This document shows positions 34,283 to 45,700 of a stretch of 64,000 nucleotides of DNA, piece after piece (the stretch's first letter is position 1; the number at the start of each line of letters is the position of its first letter). This DNA is from an uncultured Gammaproteobacteria bacterium. GTDB taxonomy: Bacteria; Pseudomonadota; Gammaproteobacteria; Eutrophobiales; Eutrophobiaceae. Under the pieces are notes generated by a model. That model worked only from the letters and a program-made list of their open reading frames with translations. It made no database searches and was not told where the DNA came from. Made by a program: the position numbers and the translations under genes. The DNA lies in contig OY282354.1 of the NCBI GenBank assembly GCA_958295485.1, positions 992,001 to 1,056,000 of the forward strand. The letters are read 5' to 3'.

Positions 34283-34528
34283 GTGAACCCACAAGCGCTT
34301 TTCGGACCTGATATGCTGGCAGGCCTTGAAGTTGCCACGGCGCCGGTCAACGAAGCCGGCATCCTGCCGCCTGTCCTTTACGCATCGACCGAGTTTCACG
34401 CATTCGAGAAAGAGGCCATCATTGGAGTTATGCGCTGGACGGGAGACTGCGATACAACTTTGCGCGTCTGCGGTAAACCGGTTGTTTTGCACATACAGAC
34501 AAATGGACTTTCACGTAGATACAAGTAA
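34283..34528 (+). pseudogene. Remnant of a Rieske ring-hydroxylating oxygenase alpha subunit
   Basis: The frame contains ILPPVLYASTEFHAFEKEAI, a close fit to the N-terminal helix of Rieske oxygenase alpha subunits (LPPxxYxSxxFHxxEKxxIF). It then jumps to TGDCDTTLRVCGKPVVLH, which resembles the GDYxTxxVxGEPxVV strand that normally follows the missing WxCVGR segment. The frame stops before the [2Fe-2S] Cys/His motifs. I read it as a truncated and internally deleted pseudogene. It sits upstream of a TonB receptor. Confidence 0.4.
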
Positions 34529-34599
34529 TTTCCCTGAATATCAGCTATGTTTCCGCAGGCTAACCTGGCGCAAGCAGATCGTTATGGGGGGATAAGCAG

Positions 34600-36930
34600 A
34601 TGAGTAGATATATGTCTGGAAAGTGGAGGAGCGACAGCGATATTAATGGGAACAGGTCCCACTACGGGAGGGGCGTTCATGCGGGGGGCGCCGCGGGGTT
34701 CATGGCTGCTGCCGGTATTTTATACTGGCTTTGCCTCCCTTCGGCCATGCTCCTGGCGAGTCAGGCGGCAATAGCCCAGGAGTCAAGCGTTCTGGAGGAA
34801 ATCATTGTCACCGCGCGCAAGCGGGAAGAGAATGTGCTGGAGATCCCGGAATCGCTGACGACGTTTACGGGCGGGATGGTGGAGCGGGCCAACATCAACG
34901 GCCTTGAAGATATCAGCTTGCTCGTGCCAAATCTCTGGATGAGCCGGCGTTTGGACGGTTTTCCCAATGTCTCCATTCGTGGCCTGGGGGCATTTGGCAA
35001 TACCCAGGGAGTCGGGTTTTACCTGGATGACGTGCAATTGTTTGGAGACGCTTCATCCCGGTTCGGCGATTTTGAACGCATTGAGGTTTTGAAGGGACCC
35101 CAAGGCATCCTGTACGGCGGCGCCAACGTCGGCGGGGCGGTCAAGTTTGTGACGAAACGACCGGACCCCTCGGAATTTTCCGGCCGCGTCAAGGCCCAGG
35201 CTGGCGAAGACAATTACTACGACGGCGAGATCCAGCTGAACGTGCCCTTGGCAGCGGATTGGGCTTTGCGTGTCTTTGGTTTTGCCATGACCGATGATTC
35301 GTTCCTGACCAACCCGAACTCGCCGCGTTTGAACGGCGGTGTCAACAACAATGACCCGGATGTGGGAAAGACGGAGAAATACGGCGTGCGGGCAGCCCTG
35401 GCAGGTAGCTTCACGGATCGACTCTCGGTCTATGCCACCTTGCGTTATAATGAATTAGACGGGCCCAACAACACTTGGGTGCGGGAGTTGGACGGTACAA
35501 ATCTCAACCACCCCGCCATAGTGGATACCAGTTTCAACCCGCGGCACAAGCGGGAAACGGTGGCTGGCAGCGTGGAATTGGCCTATGAGTTCGAGAACTT
35601 CACCGTCACGTCCTTGACCTCTTACACGGACACAAACTCGAATCGGCAAACCGACCTGGATATTTCCCAGGAGTTCGTCCTCGACCTGGATCGCCCGTGG
35701 CCTGTTAACGTATGGACGCAGGAATTGCGCTTCACATCTACTAGTGACAACCCGTTGCAATGGCAGGCCGGGGCCTATTTCATGGAATACCGGAGGGACT
35801 ACGATGCGGTGTTGCCGGTTCCCTACGGTTTCTGCTTCTTTCTGGACCCCAGCTGCAACCCCAACCCCGCCGACCCAGTCCCGTTTCCGCCGCTTGACAG
35901 CGATCCGCCGGAGTCTGAAGTAGTCGTGGTAGCTCCTTTCGAGGACACCCACCGCGAACGCGAACAACTGGCTGGTTATGCCAACGTCAGCTACCGCATG
36001 AATAACCTGGAGATTGGCGGGGGCGTGCGGGTAGATCGCTGGGAAAGCGAGCGCAACAACCGCGCTGACGGCGTATTCGGGCGCCAAGCCGAAACCGAGG
36101 TCCTGGGGCGCGGTTCCCTGGCTTGGTTTTTCGACGAGGATCGCTCCATGGTCTACGGGCTGTTCTCCCAGGGGTTTGAGCCAGGAGACTTCAATGTGGG
36201 CCAGGGTAGCTTGTCTGTCGGTTACGGGGCGGAAGAGGCGACGCAATACGAAATCGGCTACAAGGGACGGCTGGCAGGCGATAGCCTGGTCTTGACCTTG
36301 GCCGCCTTCTTCATCGACTACGAGAACCGGCAGTTTGAACTACAGGGACAGGATCCTATTACCAATACGGTGCGTGAGGGCATCATCAACGCCGGTGATT
36401 CAGAGCAATGGGGCCTGGAGGGAGATATGGTTTGGTCTGTCCATGAGGATTGGACCCTGTCTGCCGGTTTTGGCTACATTGACTCGGAGTGGGACGACGG
36501 TACCGTCTCGCCTCTGACGGGCGCCGACATCTCAGGAATGACCCCGCCCAATACCGTGAAGTGGAGCGCGACCGCTGCCCTGGATTACAGCCATGAGTTG
36601 CAATCCGACATGCGCTTGTCAGGCCGGGTTCAATTGCGTTATAAAGGAGACGCATCAACAAATGCCCAGTTCTTTGATGCCCCCGGTGATGATTTTCCGT
36701 TCTGGAAAAACCCCAGTTTCACCGTCGTTGACCTGGGCGTCGGACTGGAGTGGCAGCAGTGGGAAGTCGGCATTCACGTAGAGAACCTGTTCGATGAGGA
36801 CTACTACATCGACGCGCAGGAGTTCCCGAATTTCGCCGGATCGGCGCTGCCAGGCTCGCCGGGCGCGATAGTCATCGGCACCCTGGAGCAACCCCGCCGC
36901 GTTGTCGGTTCGGTGCAGTACCGATTCTGA
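34600..36930 (+). CDS. TonB-dependent outer-membrane receptor
   Basis: A 776-residue receptor: long N-region with signal segment (AGILYWLCLPSAMLLASQ, cleavage near AIAQES), TonB box EEIIVTARKR (about 67-76), plug domain (NVSIRGLG, FYLDDVQ, RIEVLKGPQGILYGGANVGGAVKFVTK) and a 22-strand barrel ending in the terminal Phe (VQYRF). It imports an unknown ligand (siderophore, B12, or other large molecule). The start might be a later Met (for example at MAAAGIL). B12 would suit the corrinoid operon, but nothing in the sequence proves it. Confidence 0.9.
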   Translation: MSRYMSGKWRSDSDINGNRSHYGRGVHAGGAAGFMAAAGILYWLCLPSAMLLASQAAIAQESSVLEEIIVTARKREENVLEIPESLTTFTGGMVERANINGLEDISLLVPNLWMSRRLDGFPNVSIRGLGAFGNTQGVGFYLDDVQLFGDASSRFGDFERIEVLKGPQGILYGGANVGGAVKFVTKRPDPSEFSGRVKAQAGEDNYYDGEIQLNVPLAADWALRVFGFAMTDDSFLTNPNSPRLNGGVNNNDPDVGKTEKYGVRAALAGSFTDRLSVYATLRYNELDGPNNTWVRELDGTNLNHPAIVDTSFNPRHKRETVAGSVELAYEFENFTVTSLTSYTDTNSNRQTDLDISQEFVLDLDRPWPVNVWTQELRFTSTSDNPLQWQAGAYFMEYRRDYDAVLPVPYGFCFFLDPSCNPNPADPVPFPPLDSDPPESEVVVVAPFEDTHREREQLAGYANVSYRMNNLEIGGGVRVDRWESERNNRADGVFGRQAETEVLGRGSLAWFFDEDRSMVYGLFSQGFEPGDFNVGQGSLSVGYGAEEATQYEIGYKGRLAGDSLVLTLAAFFIDYENRQFELQGQDPITNTVREGIINAGDSEQWGLEGDMVWSVHEDWTLSAGFGYIDSEWDDGTVSPLTGADISGMTPPNTVKWSATAALDYSHELQSDMRLSGRVQLRYKGDASTNAQFFDAPGDDFPFWKNPSFTVVDLGVGLEWQQWEVGIHVENLFDEDYYIDAQEFPNFAGSALPGSPGAIVIGTLEQPRRVVGSVQYRF

Positions 36931-37048
36931 TGGATATGATTTTTGTGGACGCGCGCGGGCCGGCGCTGGTCGGATCAGACACGGGTAAGAGCGCGGCATT
37001 ATCGTCTCGATAAAATGTAATGCAAATTAAAAATAAGGTGTTTGTGCA

Positions 37049-37591
37049 ATGAGTGATACGGAACAATACGTTCAAGAGGGCAGTGTTGCGAAGTCTCCCG
37101 AAACCGGAGAGTTTGTGTTTAACCAGACAATGCTTCGCATCAAGGACCCGGCGCGCTCCCTGGCGTTTTATACGGACGTCCTGGGGATGACCTTGCTGAA
37201 GAAGCTGGACTTCCCCGAGATGGAATTTTCGTTGTTTTTTTTTGGGTACGTGAGGCCGGAAGACGAGCCCATTCCGCAAGACCCATTCGAGCGGACCGCA
37301 TACACTTTCCAGCAAAAAGCGTTATTGGAGTTGACCCATAACTGGGGCACGGAAGCCGACGAGACATTTGCCGGTTATCACAACGGCAACAACGACCCCC
37401 GCGGTTTTGGCCATATCGGATTGTCCGTTCCCGACGTTGACCGCGCGTGCAGCCGTTTTGAGGAATTGGGTGTAGAATTTGTCAAGCGGCCGAATGACGG
37501 CAAGATGAAAGGTATTGCCTTTATTAAAGACCCGGATGGATATTGGATTGAAATCCTGACAGCAAGAGTATCGGCGGCTTTATGTAACTAA
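37049..37591 (+). CDS. gloA: Lactoylglutathione lyase (glyoxalase I)
   Basis: A 180-residue glyoxalase I of the longer, plant/Pseudomonas-like type. It converts the methylglyoxal-glutathione hemithioacetal to S-lactoylglutathione. Signatures: [33 protein letters not shown] (metal-ligand region), [12 protein letters not shown] and [13 protein letters not shown] (metal Glu). The start ATG 37049 and length fit. It may detoxify methylglyoxal produced during amino acid or C1 metabolism. Confidence 0.9.
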   Translation: MSDTEQYVQEGSVAKSPETGEFVFNQTMLRIKDPARSLAFYTDVLGMTLLKKLDFPEMEFSLFFFGYVRPEDEPIPQDPFERTAYTFQQKALLELTHNWGTEADETFAGYHNGNNDPRGFGHIGLSVPDVDRACSRFEELGVEFVKRPNDGKMKGIAFIKDPDGYWIEILTARVSAALCN

Positions 37592-37665
37592 GGAAACCTT
37601 GGTGAAGTCGGAGTTTCCTGATTTGAAAAGTAGTGAAAAACCTGAGTTAAGAGGAGAGCGATATC

Positions 37666-38124
37666 ATGAGTGTACAACATTTTGACCCGGCAAACGGCCG
37701 CTCCGTGCAACTTGATGACATTGACTGGGTGGAGTTCCCACCGGGACTGAGCGAAGGCGGCATACGCTGGAAATTACTGAACGTAGCGCCTGAAGTGGGG
37801 TCCTGGGCAGCCATATATGATTGCCCCAAGGGATCGTCATTTGCGAGCCACGTCCATATCGGCCCGGGAGAATATTTCCTGACCAAGGGCCACATGGAAG
37901 TCAGGGGCGGCGCCGAGGAAGGTGGCGTATCCGTGCGCGCCCCCGCATACGGTTACGAGGCCTGTCAGGCCTACCATGGAGAGACGAACTTTTTAGAAGA
38001 CAGCGAGTTCTACATGACCTTTTTAGGCCCGCTGAATTTTGTTGATGGTGAAGGCAATACCGTTGCCCTCGTGACGTGGGAGACGGTCCAAGCCGCCTGG
38101 GAGGCCGCGACAGCCGCCGATTGA
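37666..38124 (+). CDS. Cupin-domain protein (acetylacetone-cleaving-enzyme-like)
   Basis: A 152-residue single cupin. GGIRWKLLNVAPEVGSWAAI is followed by the metal motif region SFASHVHIGPGEYFLTKGHMEV (split here around the two His and Glu), resembling ChrR-like and 2,4'-dihydroxyacetophenone dioxygenase-like cupins. AGGAG lies shortly before ATG 37666. Substrate unknown; the metal ligands suggest either a dioxygenase or a binding protein. Confidence 0.65.
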   Translation: MSVQHFDPANGRSVQLDDIDWVEFPPGLSEGGIRWKLLNVAPEVGSWAAIYDCPKGSSFASHVHIGPGEYFLTKGHMEVRGGAEEGGVSVRAPAYGYEACQAYHGETNFLEDSEFYMTFLGPLNFVDGEGNTVALVTWETVQAAWEAATAAD

Positions 38125-38446
38125 TCGCAACGCCCGGACCAACGCCAGCCCGGAATGGCAACTCCCTGCCATTCCAGGCCTGCCCCTGACAACGGGCAAT
38201 CCCGGCAAGGAAAAATCAGGACAGGCATGTATAGCATGGACACACAGGACACAGGGGGTCTAAACAGTCAAGTTTCTGCATGTCCTGTTTATCCATGTAA
38301 ATCATATTCCCCGGTTTCTGTCCCCCGCGCCCCGTTCATGGCGTATTTTGACTAATCTCAGTCGTACTTGAGATAATCACCGATATTAACACCCCCTTAA
38401 TATGCGGCTTCATATCAAGCCGTCGTTATCCGGTGAATCCAAGAAA
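38125..38446. other. Intergenic gap with a hairpin, no gene
   Basis: GGAATGGCA (38152-38160) pairs with TGCCATTCC (38167-38175), a 9-bp stem with a 6-base loop, shortly after the cupin gene; it may end that transcript although no T run follows. CCTGCCCCTGACAACGGGCA after it belongs to the dispersed GC-rich repeats. The rest shows nothing I can support and presumably holds the promoter of the dimethylglycine dehydrogenase gene. Confidence 0.4.
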
Positions 38447-40903
38447 ATGAAAACACATGTTCGGGCAGTTGTCATCGGTGGTGGCGTCGTCGGTGTCAGT
38501 ACCTTGTATCACCTGGCCCGTAAAGGTTGGGGAAAAGACATTGCGCTGGTGGAAAAAGCGGAACTGACCTCCGGCTCCACCTGGCATGCCGCCGGTCTGT
38601 TGCCGCTGTTCAACATGAGTTACAGCGTCGGCCAGATTCACAAGCACTCGGTCAGGCTCTACCAGGAGTTGGAAGCCGAAACGGGACAGCCGACAGGATT
38701 TAAACAGGTGGGCAATCTTCGTCTCGCCATGAACAGGGAGCGGATGGACGAGTATTATCAATACGCCGCCACCGCGCGCACCATTGGCGTCCACGTCGAA
38801 TTCCTGACGCCGGAGCAAGTGAAGGAACTCTGGCCCTTATGCAATACGGACGGACTGATGGGCGCGCTTTATCATCCCGAAGACGGCTATATCCAACCGG
38901 CCGATCTTACCCAGGCCCTGGCAAAGGGCGCCCGCGCGAGGGGCGCTGAAATTTACCGTCATACCATGGTGGAAGGCATTGAGCGCACCAGGGCAGGGGA
39001 GTGGCTGGTCAAAACCGCCAAGGGCGATATTGCCTGTGAGCATATCATCTCGGCAACGGGCAACTATGCCCGCGGGACCGGGGCCATGGTCGGGCTTGAT
39101 ATTCCGGTGATGCCCGTTGAACATCAATACATCGTCACGGAACCCCATCCCGACTTGGTTGCGCGGGCTAAGCAGGGACTGCCTGAAATGGGCGTGCTGC
39201 GTGAATCCGACGGTTCCTGGTATCTCCGGGAAGAAAACCAGGGCTTCATCCTGGGGCCATACGAAAAAGGCGCGCCCTGTTGCTACGTGGACGGCCCTGC
39301 CGAGGCTGCCGAGTACGAATTGTTCCAGGAAGATATCGAACGCCTTGAGCCGCACATCGAAGCGGCCATGAAGCGCGTCCCGGTCTTTGCCGAGTGCGGT
39401 ATAAAACAGGTTTACAACGGCGCCATCGCCTATACCCCGGATGGCAACCCCATCGTCGGTCCTGCCTGGAGCCTGGAAAATTTCTGGCTCAACGAAGGCC
39501 ACAGCTTCGGCATTACCGCTGCCGGCGGCGCCGGCTGGCAGTTGGCGGAATGGATTGTCGAAGGGGAGCCGACCATCGACATGCTGGGGGTGGAACCGCG
39601 CCGGTTCGGCGATTACGCCGATAAGGATTACCTGGTTAAAAAGAATGAAGAAGCCTATGCGCACGTGTTTATCATTCATTACCCCGACGAAGAACGTCCT
39701 GCCGCCCGTCCCCTGAAGACGGCGCCCTGTTATGAGCGTTTGCTGGAGCGGGGGGGCGTGTTCGGCCAGAAGTTCGGCTGGGAGCGGGCCAACTGGTTTG
39801 CCGTGGATGGGATGGCGCAGGAAGATCATTGGTCGTTCCGCCGGTCCCGGTGGTTTGACGCCATTAAAAAAGAAGCCCTGCACGTCAATAGACAAGTGGG
39901 ACTGCTGGACATGACGCCGTTCGCCAAGTGTCGAATATCCGGCCCGGGCGCGGCGGCGTACCTGGATTACATGATCGCCAACCGCCTGCCCGGCAAGCCG
40001 GGACGAATCCACCTTTGCCACTCGCTTAACAAGCGTGGCGGCGTGCATTCCGAGTTTACCATCTCCAGGGAGTCGGAAGATTCCTTTTACCTGGTATCGG
40101 CTGCCGCGTGGCAGAGATTGGACCACGATTACTTGCGCAAACACATGCCCGGCAACGGTTTAGTGCGGTACGAACACCTGACCGACGCCATAGGCGTATT
40201 CGTTGTTGCGGGACCTCGCTCCCGTGAACTGCTGCAACGCCTGTCAAGCGCCGATTTTTCCAATGAGGCGTTTCGCTTCCTGGCCGCGCAACAGGTTGAA
40301 CTGGCCGGGATACCGTTGACGGCCATGCGGGTAAATTATGTGGGCGAACTCGGCTGGGAATTGCACCATCCCATCGACCGCCAGAATGAGCTTTTCGACG
40401 CCCTGTTCGAGGCAGGTGAGGACCTGGACTTGAGACCCTTCGGCATCCGCGCCATGGACTCCCTGCGCCTGGAAAAATCCTATCGCATGGTAGGCACGGA
40501 GTTATCCATCGAATATTCCGCCTACGAATCGGCCATGGATCGTTTTGTCCATCCCGATAAAGGAGATTTCCTCGGACGGGAAGGGTTGTTGACCAGCCGG
40601 GAGCAAGGTCTCAATTACCTGCTCATCACCCTGGAGGTCCTGGACACCGACGATGCCGATGCCCTGGGAAATAATGCCCTGACCAGGGACGGCGAATTGA
40701 TTGGCCGGGCCACCAGCGGTGGTTTCGGTTTCAGGGTCGATAAATCGCTGGCATTGGGCATGGTCAAACCGGAATACGCCGAGGCGGGCGTCGAGATGGA
40801 AATTGAAATCCTCGGCGAGAGCTACCCGGCCGTCGTTATCCCGGAAAGCCCGTTCGACCCCGCCAATGAAAGGCTGCGGGACGTCAATGGCGCCAACCGC
40901 TGA
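38447..40903 (+). CDS. Dimethylglycine/sarcosine dehydrogenase-like FAD-GcvT protein
   Basis: An 818-residue two-part enzyme. The N-terminal DAO-type FAD domain (about 1-400) shows [22 protein letters not shown] and SGSTWHAAGLLP, the segment carrying the covalent-FAD His in dimethylglycine and sarcosine dehydrogenases. An FAO_M linker is followed by a GcvT/aminomethyltransferase domain (about 420-818: NYVGELGWELHHP, RPFGIRAMDSLRLEKSYRM), which binds THF. It oxidatively removes a methyl group from dimethylglycine (or sarcosine), capturing it as methylene-THF. ATG 38447 is used; 38402 is an alternative. It leads directly to soxBDAG. Confidence 0.85.
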   Translation: MKTHVRAVVIGGGVVGVSTLYHLARKGWGKDIALVEKAELTSGSTWHAAGLLPLFNMSYSVGQIHKHSVRLYQELEAETGQPTGFKQVGNLRLAMNRERMDEYYQYAATARTIGVHVEFLTPEQVKELWPLCNTDGLMGALYHPEDGYIQPADLTQALAKGARARGAEIYRHTMVEGIERTRAGEWLVKTAKGDIACEHIISATGNYARGTGAMVGLDIPVMPVEHQYIVTEPHPDLVARAKQGLPEMGVLRESDGSWYLREENQGFILGPYEKGAPCCYVDGPAEAAEYELFQEDIERLEPHIEAAMKRVPVFAECGIKQVYNGAIAYTPDGNPIVGPAWSLENFWLNEGHSFGITAAGGAGWQLAEWIVEGEPTIDMLGVEPRRFGDYADKDYLVKKNEEAYAHVFIIHYPDEERPAARPLKTAPCYERLLERGGVFGQKFGWERANWFAVDGMAQEDHWSFRRSRWFDAIKKEALHVNRQVGLLDMTPFAKCRISGPGAAAYLDYMIANRLPGKPGRIHLCHSLNKRGGVHSEFTISRESEDSFYLVSAAAWQRLDHDYLRKHMPGNGLVRYEHLTDAIGVFVVAGPRSRELLQRLSSADFSNEAFRFLAAQQVELAGIPLTAMRVNYVGELGWELHHPIDRQNELFDALFEAGEDLDLRPFGIRAMDSLRLEKSYRMVGTELSIEYSAYESAMDRFVHPDKGDFLGREGLLTSREQGLNYLLITLEVLDTDDADALGNNALTRDGELIGRATSGGFGFRVDKSLALGMVKPEYAEAGVEMEIEILGESYPAVVIPESPFDPANERLRDVNGANR

Positions 40904-41042
40904 GGGACAGGTCCCCGTGCCTGCCCTGAGCAACGTCGGCGCGTGCCAGGGAAGGGCGACCACGGATCATCAATCAAAGACCTGACCCCATCATGACCCT
41001 GATCCCATCATAACCTGGGAGTAGACGTAACCGAGCGTTGAA

Positions 41043-42299
41043 ATGAACAAACAGAAGTATTCGATTTTTGCCCTGTTGCGCAATGCCGTCTCTTATAATG
41101 AAAATTGGCGGCAAGCCTGGCGTAGCCCCGAACCGAAGAAGAAATATGACGTGATCATTGTCGGTGGCGGCGGCCATGGCCTGGCAACCGCCTACTACCT
41201 GGCAAGGGAACACGGCATCCGCAACGTCGCCGTGCTGGAGAAGGGCTGGATCGGCGGCGGCAATACCGGGCGCAATACCACCATCGTGCGTTCCAACTAC
41301 TTGTGGACGGAGGCGGCGCTGCTGTACGAGAAGTCCCTCAAGCTGTGGGAAGGTTTGAGCCAAGAGCTTAATTACAACGTCATGTTCAGCCAGCGGGGAG
41401 TCTATAACCTGGGCCACAGCTTGCAGGATATGCGCGACATCGAGCGGCGGGTCGGCGCGAACCGCCTGAACGGCATTGACGCCGAGGTGGTAACGCCTGG
41501 GCAGATCAAGGCTGCCATCCCCATCATCAACATCTCCCCGAAGGCGCGTTATCCGATTTCAGGCGCGTCATTGCAACGCCGGGGCGGCGTCGCCCGGCAC
41601 GATGCGGTGGCCTGGGGATTTGCCCGGGCCGCCGATGCCCTGGGCGTAGACATCATTCAACAGTGTGAGGTCACCGGCCTGAACAGGCAGGCCGACAGGG
41701 TCACCGGCGTTGAAACGAGTCGCGGCAGGATAACGGCGGACAAGATCGGCGTCGTCGTCGCCGGCCATGCCAGTGTCCTGGCGGCTATGGCGGGGCTGCG
41801 TTTCCCCCTGGAAAGCCATCCGCTGCAAGCCTACGTGTCGGAACCCCTGAAACCGATACTGGATACCGTCGTCATGTCCAACGGCGTACACGGCTATATC
41901 AGCCAATCGGACAAGGGTGAGCTGGTGATCGGCGCCGGCGTCGATGCCTATACCGGTTATGGACAGCGCGGCAGTTTCCATACGATTGAACACGCCATGC
42001 AGGCGATCATCGAGTTGTTTCCCCTGTTCAGTCGAGTCCGCATGTTGCGCCAGTGGGGGGGCATCGTCGATGTTTCGCCGGACGCCTGTCCGATTATCGG
42101 CAAGACCCCCGTGCAGGGCCTGTATTTCAATTGCGGCTGGGGCACCGGCGGGTTCAAGGCGACCCCCGGTTCCGGCTGGGTCTTTGCCCATACCATTGCC
42201 CGGGACAACCCCCACGAGTTAAACGCCGCATTCGGCCTGGAGCGGTTCACCAGCGGCGCGCTGATCGACGAGCACGGCGCCGCGGCGGTAGCCCATTAG
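41043..42299 (+). CDS. soxB: Sarcosine oxidase subunit beta
   Basis: A 418-residue FAD/FMN subunit of heterotetrameric sarcosine oxidase. FAD loop [19 protein letters not shown] begins at residue 36; [14 protein letters not shown] and [22 protein letters not shown] are characteristic, as is the C-terminal [16 protein letters not shown]. Together with SoxD, SoxA and SoxG it oxidises sarcosine to glycine, H2O2 and methylene-THF in the cytoplasm. Length is normal. Confidence 0.95.
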   Translation: MNKQKYSIFALLRNAVSYNENWRQAWRSPEPKKKYDVIIVGGGGHGLATAYYLAREHGIRNVAVLEKGWIGGGNTGRNTTIVRSNYLWTEAALLYEKSLKLWEGLSQELNYNVMFSQRGVYNLGHSLQDMRDIERRVGANRLNGIDAEVVTPGQIKAAIPIINISPKARYPISGASLQRRGGVARHDAVAWGFARAADALGVDIIQQCEVTGLNRQADRVTGVETSRGRITADKIGVVVAGHASVLAAMAGLRFPLESHPLQAYVSEPLKPILDTVVMSNGVHGYISQSDKGELVIGAGVDAYTGYGQRGSFHTIEHAMQAIIELFPLFSRVRMLRQWGGIVDVSPDACPIIGKTPVQGLYFNCGWGTGGFKATPGSGWVFAHTIARDNPHELNAAFGLERFTSGALIDEHGAAAVAH

Positions 42300-42512
42300 C
42301 AGGGCGCCGCAAGAGGGGCGAAAGAGTATCCGGGTTGAGATGAACGTGAGATATGTGGGGCAGGGGCAAGCCCCCCCGCCGGTCCTGTTGACGGGCAATC
42401 ACAGGGGGTTGCCCCTGTGGATGACAGGATATTACCTGCCACGTACGAAGGGTTTTTGTAGCGCCTCCACCGGGAGGAGAAGTTTGAATGGTGAATTGAC
42501 CGGAGTTGCGAC
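42300..42512. repeat. soxB-soxD gap with GC-rich palindromes
   Basis: GGGGCAGGGGCAAGCCCCCC and CACAGGGGGTTGCCCCTGTGG (42358-42424) are GC-rich hairpin elements of the same family as at 23.83 kb. soxB and soxD are normally almost contiguous, so the 213-bp gap is likely due to repeat insertion. Confidence 0.6.
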
Positions 42513-42770
42513 ATGTTGCTTATAAAATGTCCCTGGTGCGGGACGCGAGATGAAAGTGAATTCAGTTACGGCGGCGAGGCCGACATCGCCCGTCCGGCGA
42601 CGCCGGACACCCTGACCGATGCCGAATGGGCGGATTACCTGTTCATGCGCAAGAATCCCAGGGGTCTGCACCGGGAACAATGGGTGCATGCACACGGTTG
42701 CCGCCGCTGGTTCGTGTTGGAAAGAGATACCGTCACCTATCGATTTTCAGCCACCAGGGAGCCAGGCTAA
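42513..42770 (+). CDS. soxD: Sarcosine oxidase subunit delta
   Basis: An 85-residue zinc-binding subunit. Zinc ligands are in IKCPWCG (residues 5-11) and HAHGCRRWF (about 58-66). The block SEFSYGGEADIARP is diagnostic. It is a structural part of the heterotetramer. The stop codon lies 3 bp before the soxA start. Confidence 0.95.
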   Translation: MLLIKCPWCGTRDESEFSYGGEADIARPATPDTLTDAEWADYLFMRKNPRGLHREQWVHAHGCRRWFVLERDTVTYRFSATREPG

Positions 42771-42772
42771 GG

Positions 42773-45700
42773 ATGCGGGCCAAAGCAAGTTCCCCTGACA
42801 AGGGGGATTCAGGGGGGATGGGCAAACAACAACCCAACCGCCTCCCCCGGGGGGGTCGTATCGACCGCTCACAACCCCTGACCTTTCACTTTAACAATCG
42901 CGCCTGCCAGGGTTACGCCGGTGATACCCTGGCGTCCGCTTTATTAGCCAATGGCATCGACGTCATCGGCCGCAGTTTCAAGTACCACCGTCCGCGGGGC
43001 ATTATGGGCAGCGGCATGGAAGAACCCAATGCCATTATCCAGGTTGGCGTCGGCGCCGATACCGTGCCGAACCTGCGCGCTACCGAAGTGGCCTTATATG
43101 ACGGTTTAACCGCATCGACGGTGCGGGGCTGGCCTGGCCTCGATTTCGACCTGCTGGCGATAAACGACTTCTGTCACCGGTTGTTGAGCGCCGGCTTCTA
43201 CTACAAAACCTTCATGCGACCGGGGGCGTTGTGGAAGTGGTACGAGCGCTGTCTTCGCAAGGCCTCCGGCCTGGGCGTCTCGCCGCAGCTGCCGGACCCT
43301 GATCGCTACACTCATCGCAACGCCCATTGCGACGTGCTGGTGGTCGGGGCCGGCCCGGCCGGCCTGATGGCCGCGCTGGCCGCGGCCAAATCGGGCGCCA
43401 GGGTGATCATTGCGGATGAACAAAGCGAATTCGGCGGCAGCCTGCTGTACAGCGCGGCAAGGGTCGCCGGCAACTCCGCCGATGAATGGCTGGGCAAGGC
43501 ATTGACCGCGTTGGCGGATTGTCCTGAAGTCGTCCTGTTGCCATGCAGCACGGTCTTCGGTTATTACGATTACAACTTCCTCACCATATTGGAGCGTTGC
43601 CGCGACCGCCCGGCGGAGCCACGTCAAGGACTATCCCCCTCTCCCCCGGAGAGAGAGGGGAGCAAGCGCCAGGGAGAGATTAGACAGCGCCTGTGGCGAG
43701 TGCGCGCAAAACGCGTCATCCTTGCAACGGGCGCGATTGAACGGCCCCTGGTGTTTCCGAATAATGATCGTCCGGGCGTAATGTTGGCCTCGGCAGTGTC
43801 CCACTATATCCATCGCTATGGGGTTTGTCCGGGCCGGCGCGGTCTCATCTTTGCCAACAACGACTCGGCCTGTCAGGCGGCGCTGGACTTGGCCGCGGCC
43901 GGGGCCGCCGTCGCTGCGGTCGTTGATTGTCGCGCCGCGGGCCCGGGCGCCATTGCCGACGCCGTGGAGCAGGCCGGCATTGACGTCTTCCGGGGGCACG
44001 TTATCACCGGCGTCACCGGCAGAAAGAGAGTGCGTTCCGTGCAGGTCACGCCGGTATCAGCGGACGGCAAGACCCTGAACGGGGCGTCGAAAACTATCGC
44101 CTGCGACCTGGTCGCCATGTCCGGCGGCTGGAGTCCCGCCGTTCACCTGCATTCGCAGGCCGGTGGCGGAATTGCCTGGAGCGAAGCCCATGCCTGTTTT
44201 ATCCCCGACAAGCCCGGTCAGGACAATGTTTCAGTGGGAGCGGGCAACGGCAGCTTCGCGCTCGATGCCTGCCTGGCAGAAGGTCAACAGGTGGGCCTGG
44301 ATGCAGCGCGACAGTGTGGTTTCGAGCCGGTCCCCTTTTCAACGCCAAAGACCGTGTCGGCGACCGTTAATCCGTTGCAACCCCTGTGGCGGACGCCAGC
44401 CTTGCAATCCCCGGAACGCAGCCCGAAACAGTTTTTGGATTATCAAAACGATACGACCGTGACGGACGTTCGCCTGGCCGTGCGCGAAGGCTTTCAAAAC
44501 GTGGAACACGTCAAACGCTATACCGCGCTGGGTTTTGGCACCGACCAGGGCAAACTGGGAAATATCAATGGCATGGCGGCGCTGGCGGAGTGCCTGGATA
44601 AACCCATCGCCGAGGTCGGCACGACCACGTTCAGGCCGCCCTACACACCCGTCGCTTTCGGCGCTTGCGCCGGCATGGACGTGGGACAACTTTACGAACC
44701 GGTGCGCAAAACCCCGCTGCACGATTGGCACGAAGCAGCCGGGGCTGAATTCGAAGTAGTAGGCCAATGGTTGCGACCCTGGTATTTCCCCCGCGCCGGG
44801 GAAGATCGTCTCCCTCTCCCCTTGACGAAGAAGGCCGGGGCAAGGGGGGCGGAAACAGGAGGAGAGGGGGGAGACAGGAGGAAGCCTTTCGCGACCCTCT
44901 CCCTGGCGGCGCAAGCTCCCGGGGAAGCCTCGGCCAGGGAAGATTTACCTGAGGCGGTGGCCCGGGAGTGTTTAGCCGCGCGCAATTCGCTGGCGATCAT
45001 GGATGCTTCGACCTTAGGCAAGATAGAGGTGCAGGGGCTGGATGCGGTGGCCTTCCTGGAACGCATCTATACCCATAACGTCGCCGGAATGAAAATCGGG
45101 CGTTGCGCATACGGGATCATGTTGGGCGAGGACGGCATGCTCATGGATGATGGAGTCATGGCGCGCCTGGGTGAGCGACATTTTTATCTCACTACCACGA
45201 CCGGCGGCGCGGCCGGCGTACTGCATTGGCTGGAACAGTGGCTGCAAACCGAATGGCCGGAGTTGAAAGTGTACCTGACATCGGTGACGGAGCGCTGGGC
45301 CACCATCGCCCTGGTGGGCCCCAACAGCAGAAAGTTGTTACAGGGCTTGAACGGCGATATCGCCTTCGACCAGGCTGACTTTCCCTTCATGTCGGTACGG
45401 TCGGGGGTATTGGCAGGTTTTGCCGTACAGGTCTTCCGCGTGAGTTTCAGCGGCGAGTTAGCCTTTGAAATCAACGTTGAAAGTGACGAGGCCCTGGCCC
45501 TGTGGCGGAAATTGATGGAGGCTGGCGGGCAATACGACATCACCCCGTACGGCACTGAAACCATGCACGTGCTGCGGGCGGAAAAAGGTTTCGTGATTGT
45601 CGGCCAGGACACCGATGGTTCCGTGTCGCCGGTGGACTTGGGAATGAACTGGCTTCTGACTGAAGACAAGGACTACCTGGGCAAACGCTCCCTGGCCCGT

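Noticed and set aside
36870..44000. Long minus-strand frames opposite the DMGDH and sox genes (for example 38837-40144)
   Set aside because: They arise from the high GC third positions of the real genes and show no motifs.
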